Assembly (NCBI RefSeq): GCF_900142925.1
Contig: NZ_FRCN01000023.1
Coordinates: 1 to 64,000, forward strand
Source of the DNA: Chitinophaga sp. CF418
GTDB lineage: Bacteria > Bacteroidota > Bacteroidia > Chitinophagales > Chitinophagaceae
DNA length: 64,000 bases
Direction of reading: 5' to 3'
The stretch's first letter is position 1. Each line of letters opens with the position of its first letter. A program made the position numbers and the translations under genes. A model generated the notes under the pieces. That model ran no database searches, was not told the origin of the DNA, and worked only from the letters and a program-made list of their open reading frames with translations. Below, piece after piece: positions 20,163-29,584 of the stretch.

Positions 20163-20278
20163 GTGCCCCACCGAAGCTTTGAATTCCCCCGGCATCCGCT
20201 ACAATAGCGGGTTTACTATTTTCCGTAACATGGTCCCTAATATGCAATTTAGAGATACACATACCCGTAATGCAATTG

Positions 20279-21172
20279 CTACTTCTTTTGCAGCTCATTC
20301 TTCACTGTCCTCACTACTAACCTTGTAATATTGCCAGCCCTCGGCTTCATATCATCCTTCACGGAAGACCTCACCAGCAATCCTGTTTTAATATCCACAT
20401 TGATTGTTCCCTTCCTGGAATAAGAGGCCTGGATATCGTTATTTATAGCTGAAGCCGATGATACCGCTATCTCCATTTCATTCCCTTCCTCAGCCTTCAC
20501 ATTATATTCTACTCTCAATGGTCCTACATGGTGATTATCGTCTTTGATCCATTTATCACCTATTCCAACTTCTTCTTCCGGGATATAAGAAAACGCTGCA
20601 TCAAAGATTTTCCTGATCTCTTCATTATTAACGGTAACCCGGGTTGTTTTTCCAAAGCTTTTAACAGCAGGATCGTCTTCTCCCATGCTTTCAAGCGCAA
20701 CATTAATCAGTGTATCCACTCCTGTTACCTTTTCTACACGCCAGTCAGGGTTGATGTAAACAGTAAACGATTTTCCCAGTATCGCTTCTCCCAGTTTACG
20801 CAGCTGGTCATTCTGCGTGTGCAGCTCATCGCTGGTGCTCTTTACCACAAACTCATTAAAGTCGTCTGAGTTAAACCCGGTCAGGTCATGTGTAAACAGG
20901 TGTTCCGTCCGCTGGTTGATTTTCAGGTAAGTGGCCCTTATCATTAACTTCCCCTCGGCTGTCTTCCCTATTACACGGAGGAACCAGCTGGTTGAAAAAT
21001 TCTGATTGATGGCACGTACTCCGTCCTCATGAATGTCGGAAATGGCTGTGTTTCTGAAAACGTATTGCTCCCCTGGCGTCAATACCGGAATAATTGTCCT
21101 CTTTACCTGTCCGGATAAGATTGCTGAAAAGAAGATAAGGCCCGTCAACAGGACAGTACTCTTAGTGGTCAT
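20279..21172 (-). CDS. DUF6263-type secreted protein
   Basis: 297 residues with a signal peptide ending LSGQ. Similar along its whole length to the protein at 31085-31996: both have an LTPGE or FTPGE start, a KTAEGKLMIRA/KDATGKTMIRA segment, a GKSFTVYI/GQAFTIYF segment, VTGVDTL, NNEEI, a VGIGDKW/VGIGDGW segment, INNDIQ/INNDYQ, and a final IDAKTGLL-like element. The arrangement matches my recollection of DUF6263 proteins, of unknown biochemical function and secreted in Bacteroidota. It stands alone on the minus strand. Confidence 0.78.
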   Translation of the reverse strand: MTTKSTVLLTGLIFFSAILSGQVKRTIIPVLTPGEQYVFRNTAISDIHEDGVRAINQNFSTSWFLRVIGKTAEGKLMIRATYLKINQRTEHLFTHDLTGFNSDDFNEFVVKSTSDELHTQNDQLRKLGEAILGKSFTVYINPDWRVEKVTGVDTLINVALESMGEDDPAVKSFGKTTRVTVNNEEIRKIFDAAFSYIPEEEVGIGDKWIKDDNHHVGPLRVEYNVKAEEGNEMEIAVSSASAINNDIQASYSRKGTINVDIKTGLLVRSSVKDDMKPRAGNITRLVVRTVKNELQKK

Positions 21173-21259
21173 AGGTATATGCGATTAGTTTAAGAAAACA
21201 AATATATTAAAATGAATATATAAAGTAAAGAAACATGTGACCACCGGTAATTCCGGCCT

Positions 21260-21562
21260 CTATGAGATCAGGTTAAAAGATACCAGCACAATTGTAACGC
21301 TTACACAGATGAGCGCCACCAGGAAAACGTAATCCGCTATCTTTTCCAGTCGCTCACTTCTACGCTCATCTTCCGCCCGCATAGATAGAAACGAGAGAAA
21401 ACAGCTGGCCATTAAAAGCAGTGAGGCTATTCCGGTACTGTCGTCAATGAGTGTACCATTGTTAAAATGCATGACTTTGATGGAGGTCAGCACAATCAGA
21501 CAAAACCCAAGCAGATTGGTAGAAGTATTGAGTATATGTGGTGATTTGCTTCCGTTAGCCAT
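21260..21562 (-). CDS. Small membrane protein, unknown
   Basis: 100 residues with about three hydrophobic segments (LLGFCLIVLTSI; GIASLLLMASCFLSFL; VFLVALICVSVTIVLVSF) and a charged loop (RAEDERRSERLEK) between the second and third. No family recognised. No obvious operon partner. The 287-base gap downstream on the + strand (21563-21849) holds nothing I can support. Confidence 0.6.
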   Translation of the reverse strand: MANGSKSPHILNTSTNLLGFCLIVLTSIKVMHFNNGTLIDDSTGIASLLLMASCFLSFLSMRAEDERRSERLEKIADYVFLVALICVSVTIVLVSFNLIS

Positions 21563-21849
21563 ATTACGCGCAGATTTAAGGTCAAAAGTTAAGTAAAAGC
21601 TCGTTTTTAATAGATTTATCTGGAAAGTTATAAGGGAAATTTAACAAAGCCGGTGAGTGTTAGTACTTCCTGGGGCCGTTATTGCGGGATGACGGCGCAG
21701 ACATTTATACAGCCCACCGTTCATTGCTTCTAATAGTCCTTTTGCAGAAATGGGCCTAAACTTGCCCGAATGGCGCACTTATTGTGTTTTCCATATTCCA
21801 GGCTACTTTCGTCGGTAGCTCCTTTTATTTCCTAACATTAACAACTAGT

Positions 21850-22203
21850 ATGCAAGTTGCAATTAAAAGAGCTTATGACCCTGCCGATCCAAAGGATGGC
21901 TACCGTATCCTCGTCGATCGGCTATGGCCGAGGGGTATTAAAAAAGAAGATGCTGAGATTGATGAATGGCTTAAGGAAGTAGCTCCTTCCACAAAGCTGA
22001 GAACCTGGTTCGGGCATGATCCGGCGAAGTGGAAGGAGTTTAAAAAGAGGTACAAGGATGAGTTAAAGGATAATGAAACATGGGATGAACTACAGGCTTT
22101 AGCTAAGGAAAAGAAGAAGATCACGCTTGTGTATGCGGCGAAGGATGTGGAGCATAACCAGGCGGTAGTGTTGGAGGAGTTGTTGGATGGGAATGCTCAA
22201 TAG
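21850..22203 (+). CDS. DUF488 family protein
   Basis: 117 residues from the ATG at 21850; the upstream in-frame extension is not protein-like. It shows the DUF488/YeaO pattern: an AIKRAYDP start, RILVDRLWPRG, a WLKEVAPS helix, LRTWFGHDPAKW, and a C-terminal ITLVYAAKDVEHNQAVVL strand. Cytoplasmic; the family function is poorly defined. Codon use and base composition match the neighbours. Confidence 0.9.
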   Translation: MQVAIKRAYDPADPKDGYRILVDRLWPRGIKKEDAEIDEWLKEVAPSTKLRTWFGHDPAKWKEFKKRYKDELKDNETWDELQALAKEKKKITLVYAAKDVEHNQAVVLEELLDGNAQ

Positions 22204-22214
22204 ATGCTACAAGC

Positions 22215-22730
22215 CTATTTCATCAAATAGGATACAAAGGACATCAGACATTCAGAGAAAGGCTGCCGTATGTTACTTAGGAGTACCGAATAGCATATTT
22301 CCTTTACCGGCACTAAAGGATATCGGAGCGAAACAAAATAAGCCCAGTCATGACTGGGCCTTATAAAAGGATCTGTATTAACAATATACCTGAAAGCACT
22401 ATCCCGGGCCATACATTGTACCCACATATTGATGTGCGCCCCTGTCACAACCTTTAATTTCTTTGTTGTAAGACTATAATCAAAAGCCTTTGTTATATTA
22501 TTTCTATTAACGACAACCACAAATTCTGCGGCCGCAAAGGCTCGATATCCAATTACCTGGACAATTTCATTTTTATCATTCCTTACTTTATTGACAATAC
22601 TATCTATGGTTGATAGGTAGGATTTAAGCTCGAATGAAGAACGATAGTGGCATTCGCATTCAAATTTCAGTTGAGCGTGGATCTTGTTGTTAAAAAAGAA
22701 TAGTACTATTAAAATAATTAAACGACGCAT
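22215..22730 (-). CDS. Small secreted protein, unknown
   Basis: 171 residues with a strong signal peptide (MRRLIILIVLFFF, ending KIHAQ). The mature protein has four cysteines including a CECH motif near the N-terminus. No family recognised. It is the last of several small secreted proteins lying downstream of the RHS-like gene on the minus strand, the place where immunity or toxin-associated genes normally sit; that role is inference. Confidence 0.65.
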   Translation of the reverse strand: MRRLIILIVLFFFNNKIHAQLKFECECHYRSSFELKSYLSTIDSIVNKVRNDKNEIVQVIGYRAFAAAEFVVVVNRNNITKAFDYSLTTKKLKVVTGAHINMWVQCMARDSAFRYIVNTDPFIRPSHDWAYFVSLRYPLVPVKEICYSVLLSNIRQPFSECLMSFVSYLMK

Positions 22731-23056
22731 AGGCGGCTAGTTAAATTTTGCAGATTGAAAGCGTGGCATTCCAAACTTATAAACTGTTGCGGACTTTGCC
22801 TCTTTTTTGTGCATTAAACTCTATAGAAAGAACAGAAGTACCTGGGAGCGTAATTAAACTAGCAGAATCTCTTAGCTTACCACATACCGGTAGCACTCAG
22901 AGCTCTTGCTAGAACGGACCTCATAAGAGTATATCATCGCTGAAGCCGTTATGCACTGCCAAGCCCTTCGGCGTATTTAACATCGTCTTGATATTCAGAA
23001 AACGTATCCTGCCAGAACGAAACTTACAAAACGCTTCTGCGGCTAGCGAGATGTAC
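22731..23056. other. Gap of 326 bases, possible gene remnant
   Basis: No intact gene. On the minus strand a short open stretch near 22960-23050 reads FWQDTFSEYQDDVKYAEGLG, which looks like real protein but is bounded by stops, so it may be a decayed cassette gene. No promoter or terminator was recognised. Confidence 0.3.
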
Positions 23057-23476
23057 TCATTCCTTTTTTTTATTCAAAACATCCGTTTGCGGAAAAATGC
23101 AAAGGCCTTTAAGGTTCCGGCATCTAAATAGATCCCAAATCACCCTGTCCCCCTCTAACGGTATAAGAACTCCATTAACTTTCATTCCTCCAATGCTTAA
23201 CTTTCCTGCAACAAAATTCAGACGTGACTCCAAATCCAGATCATAGTATTGTCCTATTACAATAGGCTCGCAATTGCACACACTGTCCTTTGTCGAAGCA
23301 ATCTTTACAATCGGATTGCCTTTCTGGGCGTAAATTATATATATCGATTCAACAGTATCAATACGGCAAATTTTATATTTACCTTCTATATTGATATTTT
23401 GATAAACAGGTGATTGAGAGAATCCACTTTGAAAATGTAAAATAATGATCGAAAAACAAACTAGAAGAAATTTCAT
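23057..23476 (-). CDS. Small secreted protein, unknown
   Basis: 139 residues from the ATG at 23476 (an ATG two codons earlier, at 23482, is also possible). Signal peptide ends GFSQ. The mature part is beta-rich with cysteines (CNCEP, CRNLKGLC) and a lysine-rich end. It lies in the string of small secreted genes downstream of the RHS-like gene. No family recognised; immunity-like by position only. Confidence 0.6.
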   Translation of the reverse strand: MKFLLVCFSIIILHFQSGFSQSPVYQNINIEGKYKICRIDTVESIYIIYAQKGNPIVKIASTKDSVCNCEPIVIGQYYDLDLESRLNFVAGKLSIGGMKVNGVLIPLEGDRVIWDLFRCRNLKGLCIFPQTDVLNKKKE

Positions 23477-23694
23477 TGTCATTTTTTTTCAAGCGAATTG
23501 GACAAGTAATGGGTTACATTCTTATTAAAATCCGCCGACTTACAATTTACAGGTAAATGTTCCGCATCTAATAGCAGTTGCTCGCAAATCATCCTCCAAT
23601 AGCGTTGTTCGTTTTAAAAGCAATTTTGTTTCGTTCTAACCTAAATCTCGTCTTTGACAAACTAGATCAATTCAAAGTCGTCACTTTTCGCGCT

Positions 23695-23737
23695 GTAGGT
23701 CCGCAGTTTATCGAACTGCGATAAACTGCGGATCTAC
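23695..23737. repeat. Long imperfect hairpin (19-bp arms)
   Basis: Arms 23695-23713 and 23719-23737 pair over 19 bases with one G-U, around the loop AACTG. There is no clear T run on either side, so it is not a typical terminator. It lies in a non-coding gap (23483-23777) of the toxin-like locus. It could be a REP-like element, a small RNA or a cassette boundary. Confidence 0.6.
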
Positions 23738-23777
23738 GAGGACGCAAATATTTTTCCGAGACTATTAAAAAAAATAG

Positions 23778-23960
23778 TCAAATAGCTACTTTTTTATTCG
23801 GCCCCGGGTAGCTAGCTCCTCTCTCCAAAGATAATCGGCCTGCATGGTAGGATTCCGTTACCTCATGAAGCATATCCTGCCACGGCTTACCATAGTATCT
23901 GTTTTCTTCACATTTAACTGATAATACACACCAACCTTCAATGGTATAACTATAAGCCAC
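23778..23960 (-). CDS. Short open frame, possible gene fragment
   Basis: 60 residues (contains YYGKPWQDMLHEV and ESYHAGRLSLERG). It looks protein-like but has no signal peptide and no recognised family. It may be a remnant of a cassette gene in this locus rather than a working gene. Confidence 0.25.
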   Translation of the reverse strand: MAYSYTIEGWCVLSVKCEENRYYGKPWQDMLHEVTESYHAGRLSLERGASYPGPNKKVAI

Positions 23961-24020
23961 CTCACATATGCAAAGAGAACGCCCAGCAACATTGCAAGGC
24001 GCTCCATATAATTATCATTC

Positions 24021-24464
24021 TTATTTTTCTTTCAACTGGTCATACCGTTTCCTTATTAGTTGCCTGAAAGATCTATCTATCATAGGGATATCAAACTCAG
24101 ACTCTTTTCTGTCCCCATAACTACATTTTTTGTCCAATCTATTATCGTCTGTATTCAAAATCCGTTTCAGAGCTGCTTTATTATTAACCTTTTTCAGGAT
24201 CTTCCATCTTAAAGAAACCGGAGAATGAAGGTCGTGCCATAAACTGGCTTGTGTATCAAAACATTCATCAAACAAAAATACAGGAAGCGCTCCCTGCGTA
24301 TAAGAATTGAGGCTGTCCGCATAAGTTAATATCTGTTCCTTTTTTTCCTTTAACCGATCTAAATGTAAGCCAGGGCTTACCGTTACAAATGTATCATTAA
24401 CCTGAGCCAACAAACCGCTTACTTTAAAGAAAAAAACAATGAATAATATAACCCTTGTAATCAT
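24021..24464 (-). CDS. Small secreted protein, candidate immunity protein
   Basis: 147 residues with a signal peptide (MITRVILFIVFFF, ending LLAQ). The mature part is mainly helical and charged, with two cysteines. Its ATG overlaps the stop of the preceding HEEGH-bearing frame (ATGA, bases 24461-24464), so the two are probably translationally coupled. In polymorphic toxin loci the gene directly after the toxin tip usually encodes its immunity protein; assignment here is by position. An exported immunity protein would fit a target outside the cytoplasm. Confidence 0.65.
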   Translation of the reverse strand: MITRVILFIVFFFKVSGLLAQVNDTFVTVSPGLHLDRLKEKKEQILTYADSLNSYTQGALPVFLFDECFDTQASLWHDLHSPVSLRWKILKKVNNKAALKRILNTDDNRLDKKCSYGDRKESEFDIPMIDRSFRQLIRKRYDQLKEK

Positions 24465-24886
24465 TTAGCTTTAAGTTTTTTACTATTAAATATTATATCA
24501 GTGCTTCCATTATTGTATTTAATAGTGCCATCGCCCAATGCATTCGAGGCTCTGACATTAGCATCAGCTTCTTTATTTTGGCTATTTTCAGCAGCTTTAA
24601 TATTTTTTGACATCGCTTTTAAAGCGGGCATGCCAATTTTGTTATTAATAAAGTCACTTTTTTGAGCTGCATCCATCCCTGTTGCCGCCTGGGAATTATT
24701 AAATGCTTTTGTGGCATCTACCATAACGTTATCAGCGGTTCCTGTATATGTGGTTTTCTTTCCATCAATCTTTACTTTAATAGTAACAGGTGAATTGGCA
24801 GCATCCATTAACTGGTCCTTATGCCCTTCTTCATGTGCTTTAACTTCCCTTTCTAATCCGGGACTCTGTGTTTCTAGGATAAGCAA
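24461..24886 (-). pseudogene. Toxin-like HExxH module separated from the RHS-like shell by an in-frame TAG
   Basis: The 141-codon frame follows directly on the TAG (24887-24889) of the RHS-like gene, in the same frame. Its first codon is TTG and the first ATG comes only after the HEEGH motif (KAHEEGHKDQLMDA), so it lacks a credible start of its own. HExxH is the zinc-binding signature of metallopeptidases; the rest is lysine/alanine/asparagine-rich with a beta hairpin near the end. It resembles the C-terminal tip of a polymorphic toxin. Readings: an orphan tip left after deletion of the RHS core, a nonsense mutation, or readthrough. The small secreted gene overlaps its stop by four bases. Confidence 0.6.
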
Positions 24887-27800
24887 CTATTGTGTAATCG
24901 GTCGGGAATATTGGTAATCAACTACTTTCAGCACTTGCCCATCATTGTCTCTTATCACTTTGAGACGCCCAAATCCGTCATATTCATAGTAAGTGATCCT
25001 GCCGACTGCGTCGGATTGGCTGGTCATTCCTACCAAGGGTTCATAACAGACACTTACCATCCGCGCAGCTGCCGGATAAACCCTTAATTCATCAATTGTG
25101 ATTGCACCACTTACCGTTACAGTTGAAATCCCCGCATTTAGTCTATGTTCATAATAATTCCAACCTTTTTTAGTCGTAACCAGTGTACCACTTCCTCCGT
25201 TCACGCTTGCTGAACCGGATTTGCTCCAATAAGAAACTACAAAACTATTAGTCGTGGATAACCCCGATCTTGATACCGCTCCATTCCCTAAAGCATAACA
25301 TTGATTGCCAGTAATTGCCTGTGTGGTATCTCTTACAGAAGATGGTATAGTCCAATAACCGGCAGCATCGGGCTCAAAGCTTGTATAGGCTATATCGGTC
25401 TGCGCGGCATTGCTTACAGTAGCGATCGGGTACAATGTATCATATCCCCAAACATAACTTTGCTTAATGTCATTCTCCTTCTGCTGTTCCTGTATATTAC
25501 CGTACAGGTCAAACTTATTATAACGAATGCGTGTCTCTATAGGATTTGAGCCGATCTGCAGCTCTGTGTTCATGGGAAGTAATAATTTGCCGTCATTGTT
25601 CCAGTCAGTATAATTAGTGTTGGCCAACAGCACAGGTCTGCCTCCCTTTTGTCGTATATTCTTCACGACGTGTGAAAGTATGTTCCTGTTCACCATTTTT
25701 TGATACACGTTCCCGGAAGCTGCGAGCTTTGACGGATAAATGCTGGAATCACTGATTAACTCACCATCACTGGCCCATGAATTCTGCATGGTTGGTAACG
25801 TATGCAGCAGGTCATCATATTTATATTCGGTAAATGTGGATATCTTATTACCAGAATCATCCCAGGTCGTGTCAGACTGATTGGTCAGCAACATAACACC
25901 AGAACGATTCGGAAATGAAGTAAGCGCAAAATCCTCATTCGCATAAACCGTAGTACTGTTCACTTCCTGGCAACAGGTAGTCAGGTAAATATTCTTAATC
26001 TTCAACGAATTTTCCAGGGTTTCCCGGTACGGGCTATAGTTAAACCGTTTTGTGCTGATAAGTGAATAATTCCCCCCAACTCTTTTATAAGTATTCTCAT
26101 AAGCCAGCTTATTATTCTTCCAGGAATTAGATGTGAGAAATATACCAATGGTATTAAATGTAACTGTCCTCACTACAGGCAGATTTGCAATCTCTGTCTG
26201 ATCTGTATACACGTTGTACCCATACTCTGTTTTGCCATTGGTCACATCCAGGCTGTCCACCTCATACCTGGTCACCAGTGGATATAGCAGTGGACTTCCA
26301 CTGAACTGTGATACCGGCAATACGCTATTGGCATGAAATATCAACGCGTCATTGGGAGGTACTGGAATAGTCATATAGAAGCAATTGGCCCCTGCCCCAC
26401 GGGGCATTATCTGCTCATAATTCAAATCGCGGTAGTATTGATCTGTCAGCATAGTTCCTGGTGCATATTCATACTTCTCACGATCCAGGAATTTCCCATC
26501 TAAATCATAGTTGGTAATGGTCTTTACCCTCAGTCCTCCGGATCTTTCGGTAACAAGTACGTCTCCGAGATTTTTGGTATAAGAGATCACGCAGTTTGCA
26601 GAAACATCAGGGCTGGAACTATAGATATTTACAGTTAAATTATATGTATGTCCTGCAACCAGCGACAAGCCGACGTCATTAACCTGGTAGGAAGAACTTT
26701 CCTGCCCGACCGGAGTACTAATAAAGAAAATCTGCGAGCCAGTAGTCTGATCCGTAAGTATTATCCTTGGCCTGTCTGTTACCGGCTTACCAGCAAAAGC
26801 AGAGATATATGCAGAGTACTTAAAATCTTCATTGTCTGCATCCACCGTAAATATCTTTGTATTCGTAGACTGTACATTGCCAGTACAACTAGCTGATTGT
26901 GAAATATCCTGAACCTGCGTTTCATACTTTTGGAAGGCATGTGGTTCAAATTCAAATACGGTTTTACCTTTTGTCGGGTACTCTATTGATGTGATAGTTC
27001 CGGCTTTCATCCTATCGCTGTCCGGTTCTCTGTTAGCACTACCAATATTGTAGTAAGTGTTCCAGAAATAAATATTCTGAGCGGGGATCAGGGTAACATT
27101 CCCCCAGGCACCGTTGTTAAATCCCCAGCGGTCCTGCGCATAAGATTCACGGGGCGCCAGTTTGGAGGTGTCATAGGTCATCCGGTAACTTTGTGGAGAC
27201 AGCGCACCACTGACAGACAACAATGCTACAGAATCCAGTCTGAGCCTCTTTTTCTGTTCCGCACTAGCTGCAGTGAAAACGTACTCTGAACCAATGCTAT
27301 TAAAGTAGGATTGATACAGTTTCATCCGTTTTACCTGCTTCAAACGGCCATTCAGGTTGGAATAGACAATAATTTCGTTCAGGCGCATGCCTGATCCTGT
27401 TACGTCCTGTCTGTCACATGTATTGATGAATGAAATCCTTCCCCCTCTCCAATTAATTTCCTTTGGATATGCCTCATTCAATGTGATCATCTGTGTTTTA
27501 GTCTGTTGCTCATTCTTAAACTGCCAGTTCGGAGTAGGCCCACACTGAGTAAATGCATTTCCAACATAATGTGTAAAATTAGTACTCCACTGATAGGATG
27601 TGCTACAGGAATTCTCATAACTGAAATAAATTGTGTCTGCAGCATTGCTATCCACCATCTTTGTCAGTCGCCAGGAACTGATATAAGTATACAACCCGGA
27701 AGCCACTGACATATCGGTGGAGGTAGTCTTCTCAAACAGGTACACAATCCCATTCTCGTCAGTAATTTTGTAGAACAGTCCATTCGATCCCACACCAGTC

Positions 27801-28354
27801 TCTATCTTATTATTTGTTACCGGTATTTGCATGAAAGTACCATTCCTCCTGTAAAGAAACTTACCAGAAGGACCATTGATATTGTATGAATAAATATCCG
27901 GCTCCGCGTCCCGAAGCCCTTTCTGTACCTCATACAAATAAGTATAAAACGTTGAGGGGGAACCTGCCACTGAATCAGGAGATGGGGCGTTTCGAAACCC
28001 AAATTGATCTTCATCAGGAATTCCCACCATCTGTCTGCTGATAGAACCTATACCAGATAAAGCCCACCCCAGCCCCACGCTGGATGCCATTTCATCTATT
28101 CTTACGCCACCGGCATGATAGTCCAGCGATATGGGTATATTAATCTTTCCAATATTGATATTAAATACAGGCACCGTGATAGAAGGGACGCCTGTTGCGT
28201 AGCTTACAGGTATCTCACCAAATTTACCAAGGCTGGCAACTTCCGGCGATTTTGGGGAAACATCAATGATACTTTGAAAGGTAGTACCCGACCTTATCTG
28301 GCCATTCACAGTTATACCTGCTGTCAGACAAAGCAGCAAAAGAAATCGTCTCAT
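24887..28354 (-). CDS. Secreted RHS/SpvB-like shell protein
   Basis: 1155 residues with a signal peptide ending TVNGQ. The N-terminal SPEVASLGKFGEIPVSYATG region and the VGLGWALSGIGSISR motif are typical of the Bacteroidota SpvB/RHS-like shell family. A central beta-rich region follows, then a single YD-repeat-like end (YYEYDGFGRLKVIRDNDGQ), and the frame stops at TAG after RPITQ. A full RHS core with many YD repeats and the DPxGxxDP-type closing motif is absent, so either this is the short N-terminal class or an internal deletion removed the core. A frame with an HEEGH motif continues immediately after the TAG. Role as a toxin-delivery shell is inference. Confidence 0.83.
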   Translation of the reverse strand: MRRFLLLLCLTAGITVNGQIRSGTTFQSIIDVSPKSPEVASLGKFGEIPVSYATGVPSITVPVFNINIGKINIPISLDYHAGGVRIDEMASSVGLGWALSGIGSISRQMVGIPDEDQFGFRNAPSPDSVAGSPSTFYTYLYEVQKGLRDAEPDIYSYNINGPSGKFLYRRNGTFMQIPVTNNKIETGVGSNGLFYKITDENGIVYLFEKTTSTDMSVASGLYTYISSWRLTKMVDSNAADTIYFSYENSCSTSYQWSTNFTHYVGNAFTQCGPTPNWQFKNEQQTKTQMITLNEAYPKEINWRGGRISFINTCDRQDVTGSGMRLNEIIVYSNLNGRLKQVKRMKLYQSYFNSIGSEYVFTAASAEQKKRLRLDSVALLSVSGALSPQSYRMTYDTSKLAPRESYAQDRWGFNNGAWGNVTLIPAQNIYFWNTYYNIGSANREPDSDRMKAGTITSIEYPTKGKTVFEFEPHAFQKYETQVQDISQSASCTGNVQSTNTKIFTVDADNEDFKYSAYISAFAGKPVTDRPRIILTDQTTGSQIFFISTPVGQESSSYQVNDVGLSLVAGHTYNLTVNIYSSSPDVSANCVISYTKNLGDVLVTERSGGLRVKTITNYDLDGKFLDREKYEYAPGTMLTDQYYRDLNYEQIMPRGAGANCFYMTIPVPPNDALIFHANSVLPVSQFSGSPLLYPLVTRYEVDSLDVTNGKTEYGYNVYTDQTEIANLPVVRTVTFNTIGIFLTSNSWKNNKLAYENTYKRVGGNYSLISTKRFNYSPYRETLENSLKIKNIYLTTCCQEVNSTTVYANEDFALTSFPNRSGVMLLTNQSDTTWDDSGNKISTFTEYKYDDLLHTLPTMQNSWASDGELISDSSIYPSKLAASGNVYQKMVNRNILSHVVKNIRQKGGRPVLLANTNYTDWNNDGKLLLPMNTELQIGSNPIETRIRYNKFDLYGNIQEQQKENDIKQSYVWGYDTLYPIATVSNAAQTDIAYTSFEPDAAGYWTIPSSVRDTTQAITGNQCYALGNGAVSRSGLSTTNSFVVSYWSKSGSASVNGGSGTLVTTKKGWNYYEHRLNAGISTVTVSGAITIDELRVYPAAARMVSVCYEPLVGMTSQSDAVGRITYYEYDGFGRLKVIRDNDGQVLKVVDYQYSRPITQ

Positions 28355-28755
28355 AGGTAGAGAATGATTAATAACAAGTCATTTAATATATCATAAGAAT
28401 TCCGGCATTAAACTATATTAAAGAGCCTTTCTTATGGATTAAGATCTAAATTGAGAAATGTGACTGCTCGAACAATGTATAGGAAGCCTGTCAAAGGATA
28501 CAGGGCAACATCAAATTTCAATCAGCCGCAAAGGTGATGAAACCATGCGACAAAACACATAACACATTAGTTGTATGCATATTACATAATTATTTCTGAA
28601 CGTATCATCGCAAAGAAAGCTGCTAATAACGCATTGTATGTGCGTTGAGAAGTTCTGATGCCAAGCATCCTCCTCACGAAATACCGTTGTCAGTATAATA
28701 ACAGTTTTTTAATCTTTTTTGCATATTTTCACTATAATTTGAAACAGAATACTAT
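28355..28755. other. Divergent intergenic region, 401 bases
   Basis: AT-rich gap between the divergent starts of the RHS-like gene and the gene at 28756. It must hold both promoters, but I could not pin a convincing TTG / TAnnTTTG pair. No open frame or hairpin of note. Confidence 0.4.
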
Positions 28756-29511
28756 ATGAGAACATACGCAATACTTATTTTCTTGTTGTTTGCCGGAACT
28801 GCTTATTCGCAGAAAACCATCAACAATTACAAATATGTACTCGTACCGGACAGGTTCGATTTTTTTAAGATGGATAATCAATATGGATTGAATACGCTGA
28901 CCAAATTCCTGTTACAGGAAAAAGGATTTACTGCTGTGATGGGTAGCGAGCCATTACCACCGGAAGTGGTTGCCAATCCCTGTAGTGCGCTCAAAACTGA
29001 GGTAGTAGAGAAAAAAGGATTATTCGTTACAAACCTTACGCTGCTATTGAAAGATTGCCAGGGTAATATCATCTTCAAAAGCAAGGAAGGTAAAAGCAGG
29101 GAGAAAGAATTTCAGGCTGCTTACGAATTTGCTTTAAGGGGTGCATTTTCATCGCTGAACGATGTACCTTATAAATATGACAGCGTCTCGTTAGCACCAC
29201 CACAGCCGGTTGTTGCGGTGCAGCCTCCTATACCTTCCGCTCCTGTTCCCGCTCCGGCAGCGGCCCCCACATCAGTTGCGATCACCGAAAGCATGGGTAC
29301 CTTATATGCGCAGGCAACGGCCAATGGATATCAGTTAATTGATACCACTCCGAAAAAGGTATTAACACTGCTCAAAACTTCTATGCCTGACTATTTCATA
29401 ACTGAGGGCGGAGCATACAATGGTCTTGTCTTCAAAAACAATGGGGAGTGGTTTTATGAGTACTATAAAGACGGCAAACTCGTTTCTTTGAAACTGCAGA
29501 TTAAGTTCTGA
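28756..29511 (+). CDS. Secreted protein, unknown
   Basis: 251 residues with a signal peptide ending AYSQ. The N-terminal domain (~20-130: YKYVLVPDRFDFF, LTKFLLQEKGFTAVM, CSALKTEVVEK, LLLKDCQGNIIF) has a Lpp20/TolB-N-like feel. A proline/alanine-rich linker (~150-175) joins it to a C-terminal domain with YNGLVFKNNGEWFYEYY. I recognise the pattern as a conserved Bacteroidota secreted protein of unknown function. A strong terminator follows. Confidence 0.8.
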   Translation: MRTYAILIFLLFAGTAYSQKTINNYKYVLVPDRFDFFKMDNQYGLNTLTKFLLQEKGFTAVMGSEPLPPEVVANPCSALKTEVVEKKGLFVTNLTLLLKDCQGNIIFKSKEGKSREKEFQAAYEFALRGAFSSLNDVPYKYDSVSLAPPQPVVAVQPPIPSAPVPAPAAAPTSVAITESMGTLYAQATANGYQLIDTTPKKVLTLLKTSMPDYFITEGGAYNGLVFKNNGEWFYEYYKDGKLVSLKLQIKF

Positions 29512-29554
29512 TCGCTATCTGAAAAAATATACTTCTGATCTGTTCAGGAGATTG

Positions 29555-29584
29555 AAGCCGGGGCCACACACCCCGGCTTTCCTT
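29555..29584 (+). terminator. Rho-independent terminator
   Basis: Arms AGCCGGGG (29556-29563) and CCCCGGCT (29571-29578) around a seven-base loop, followed by TTCCTTTT. It lies between convergent genes and may also serve the minus-strand gene. Confidence 0.85.
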
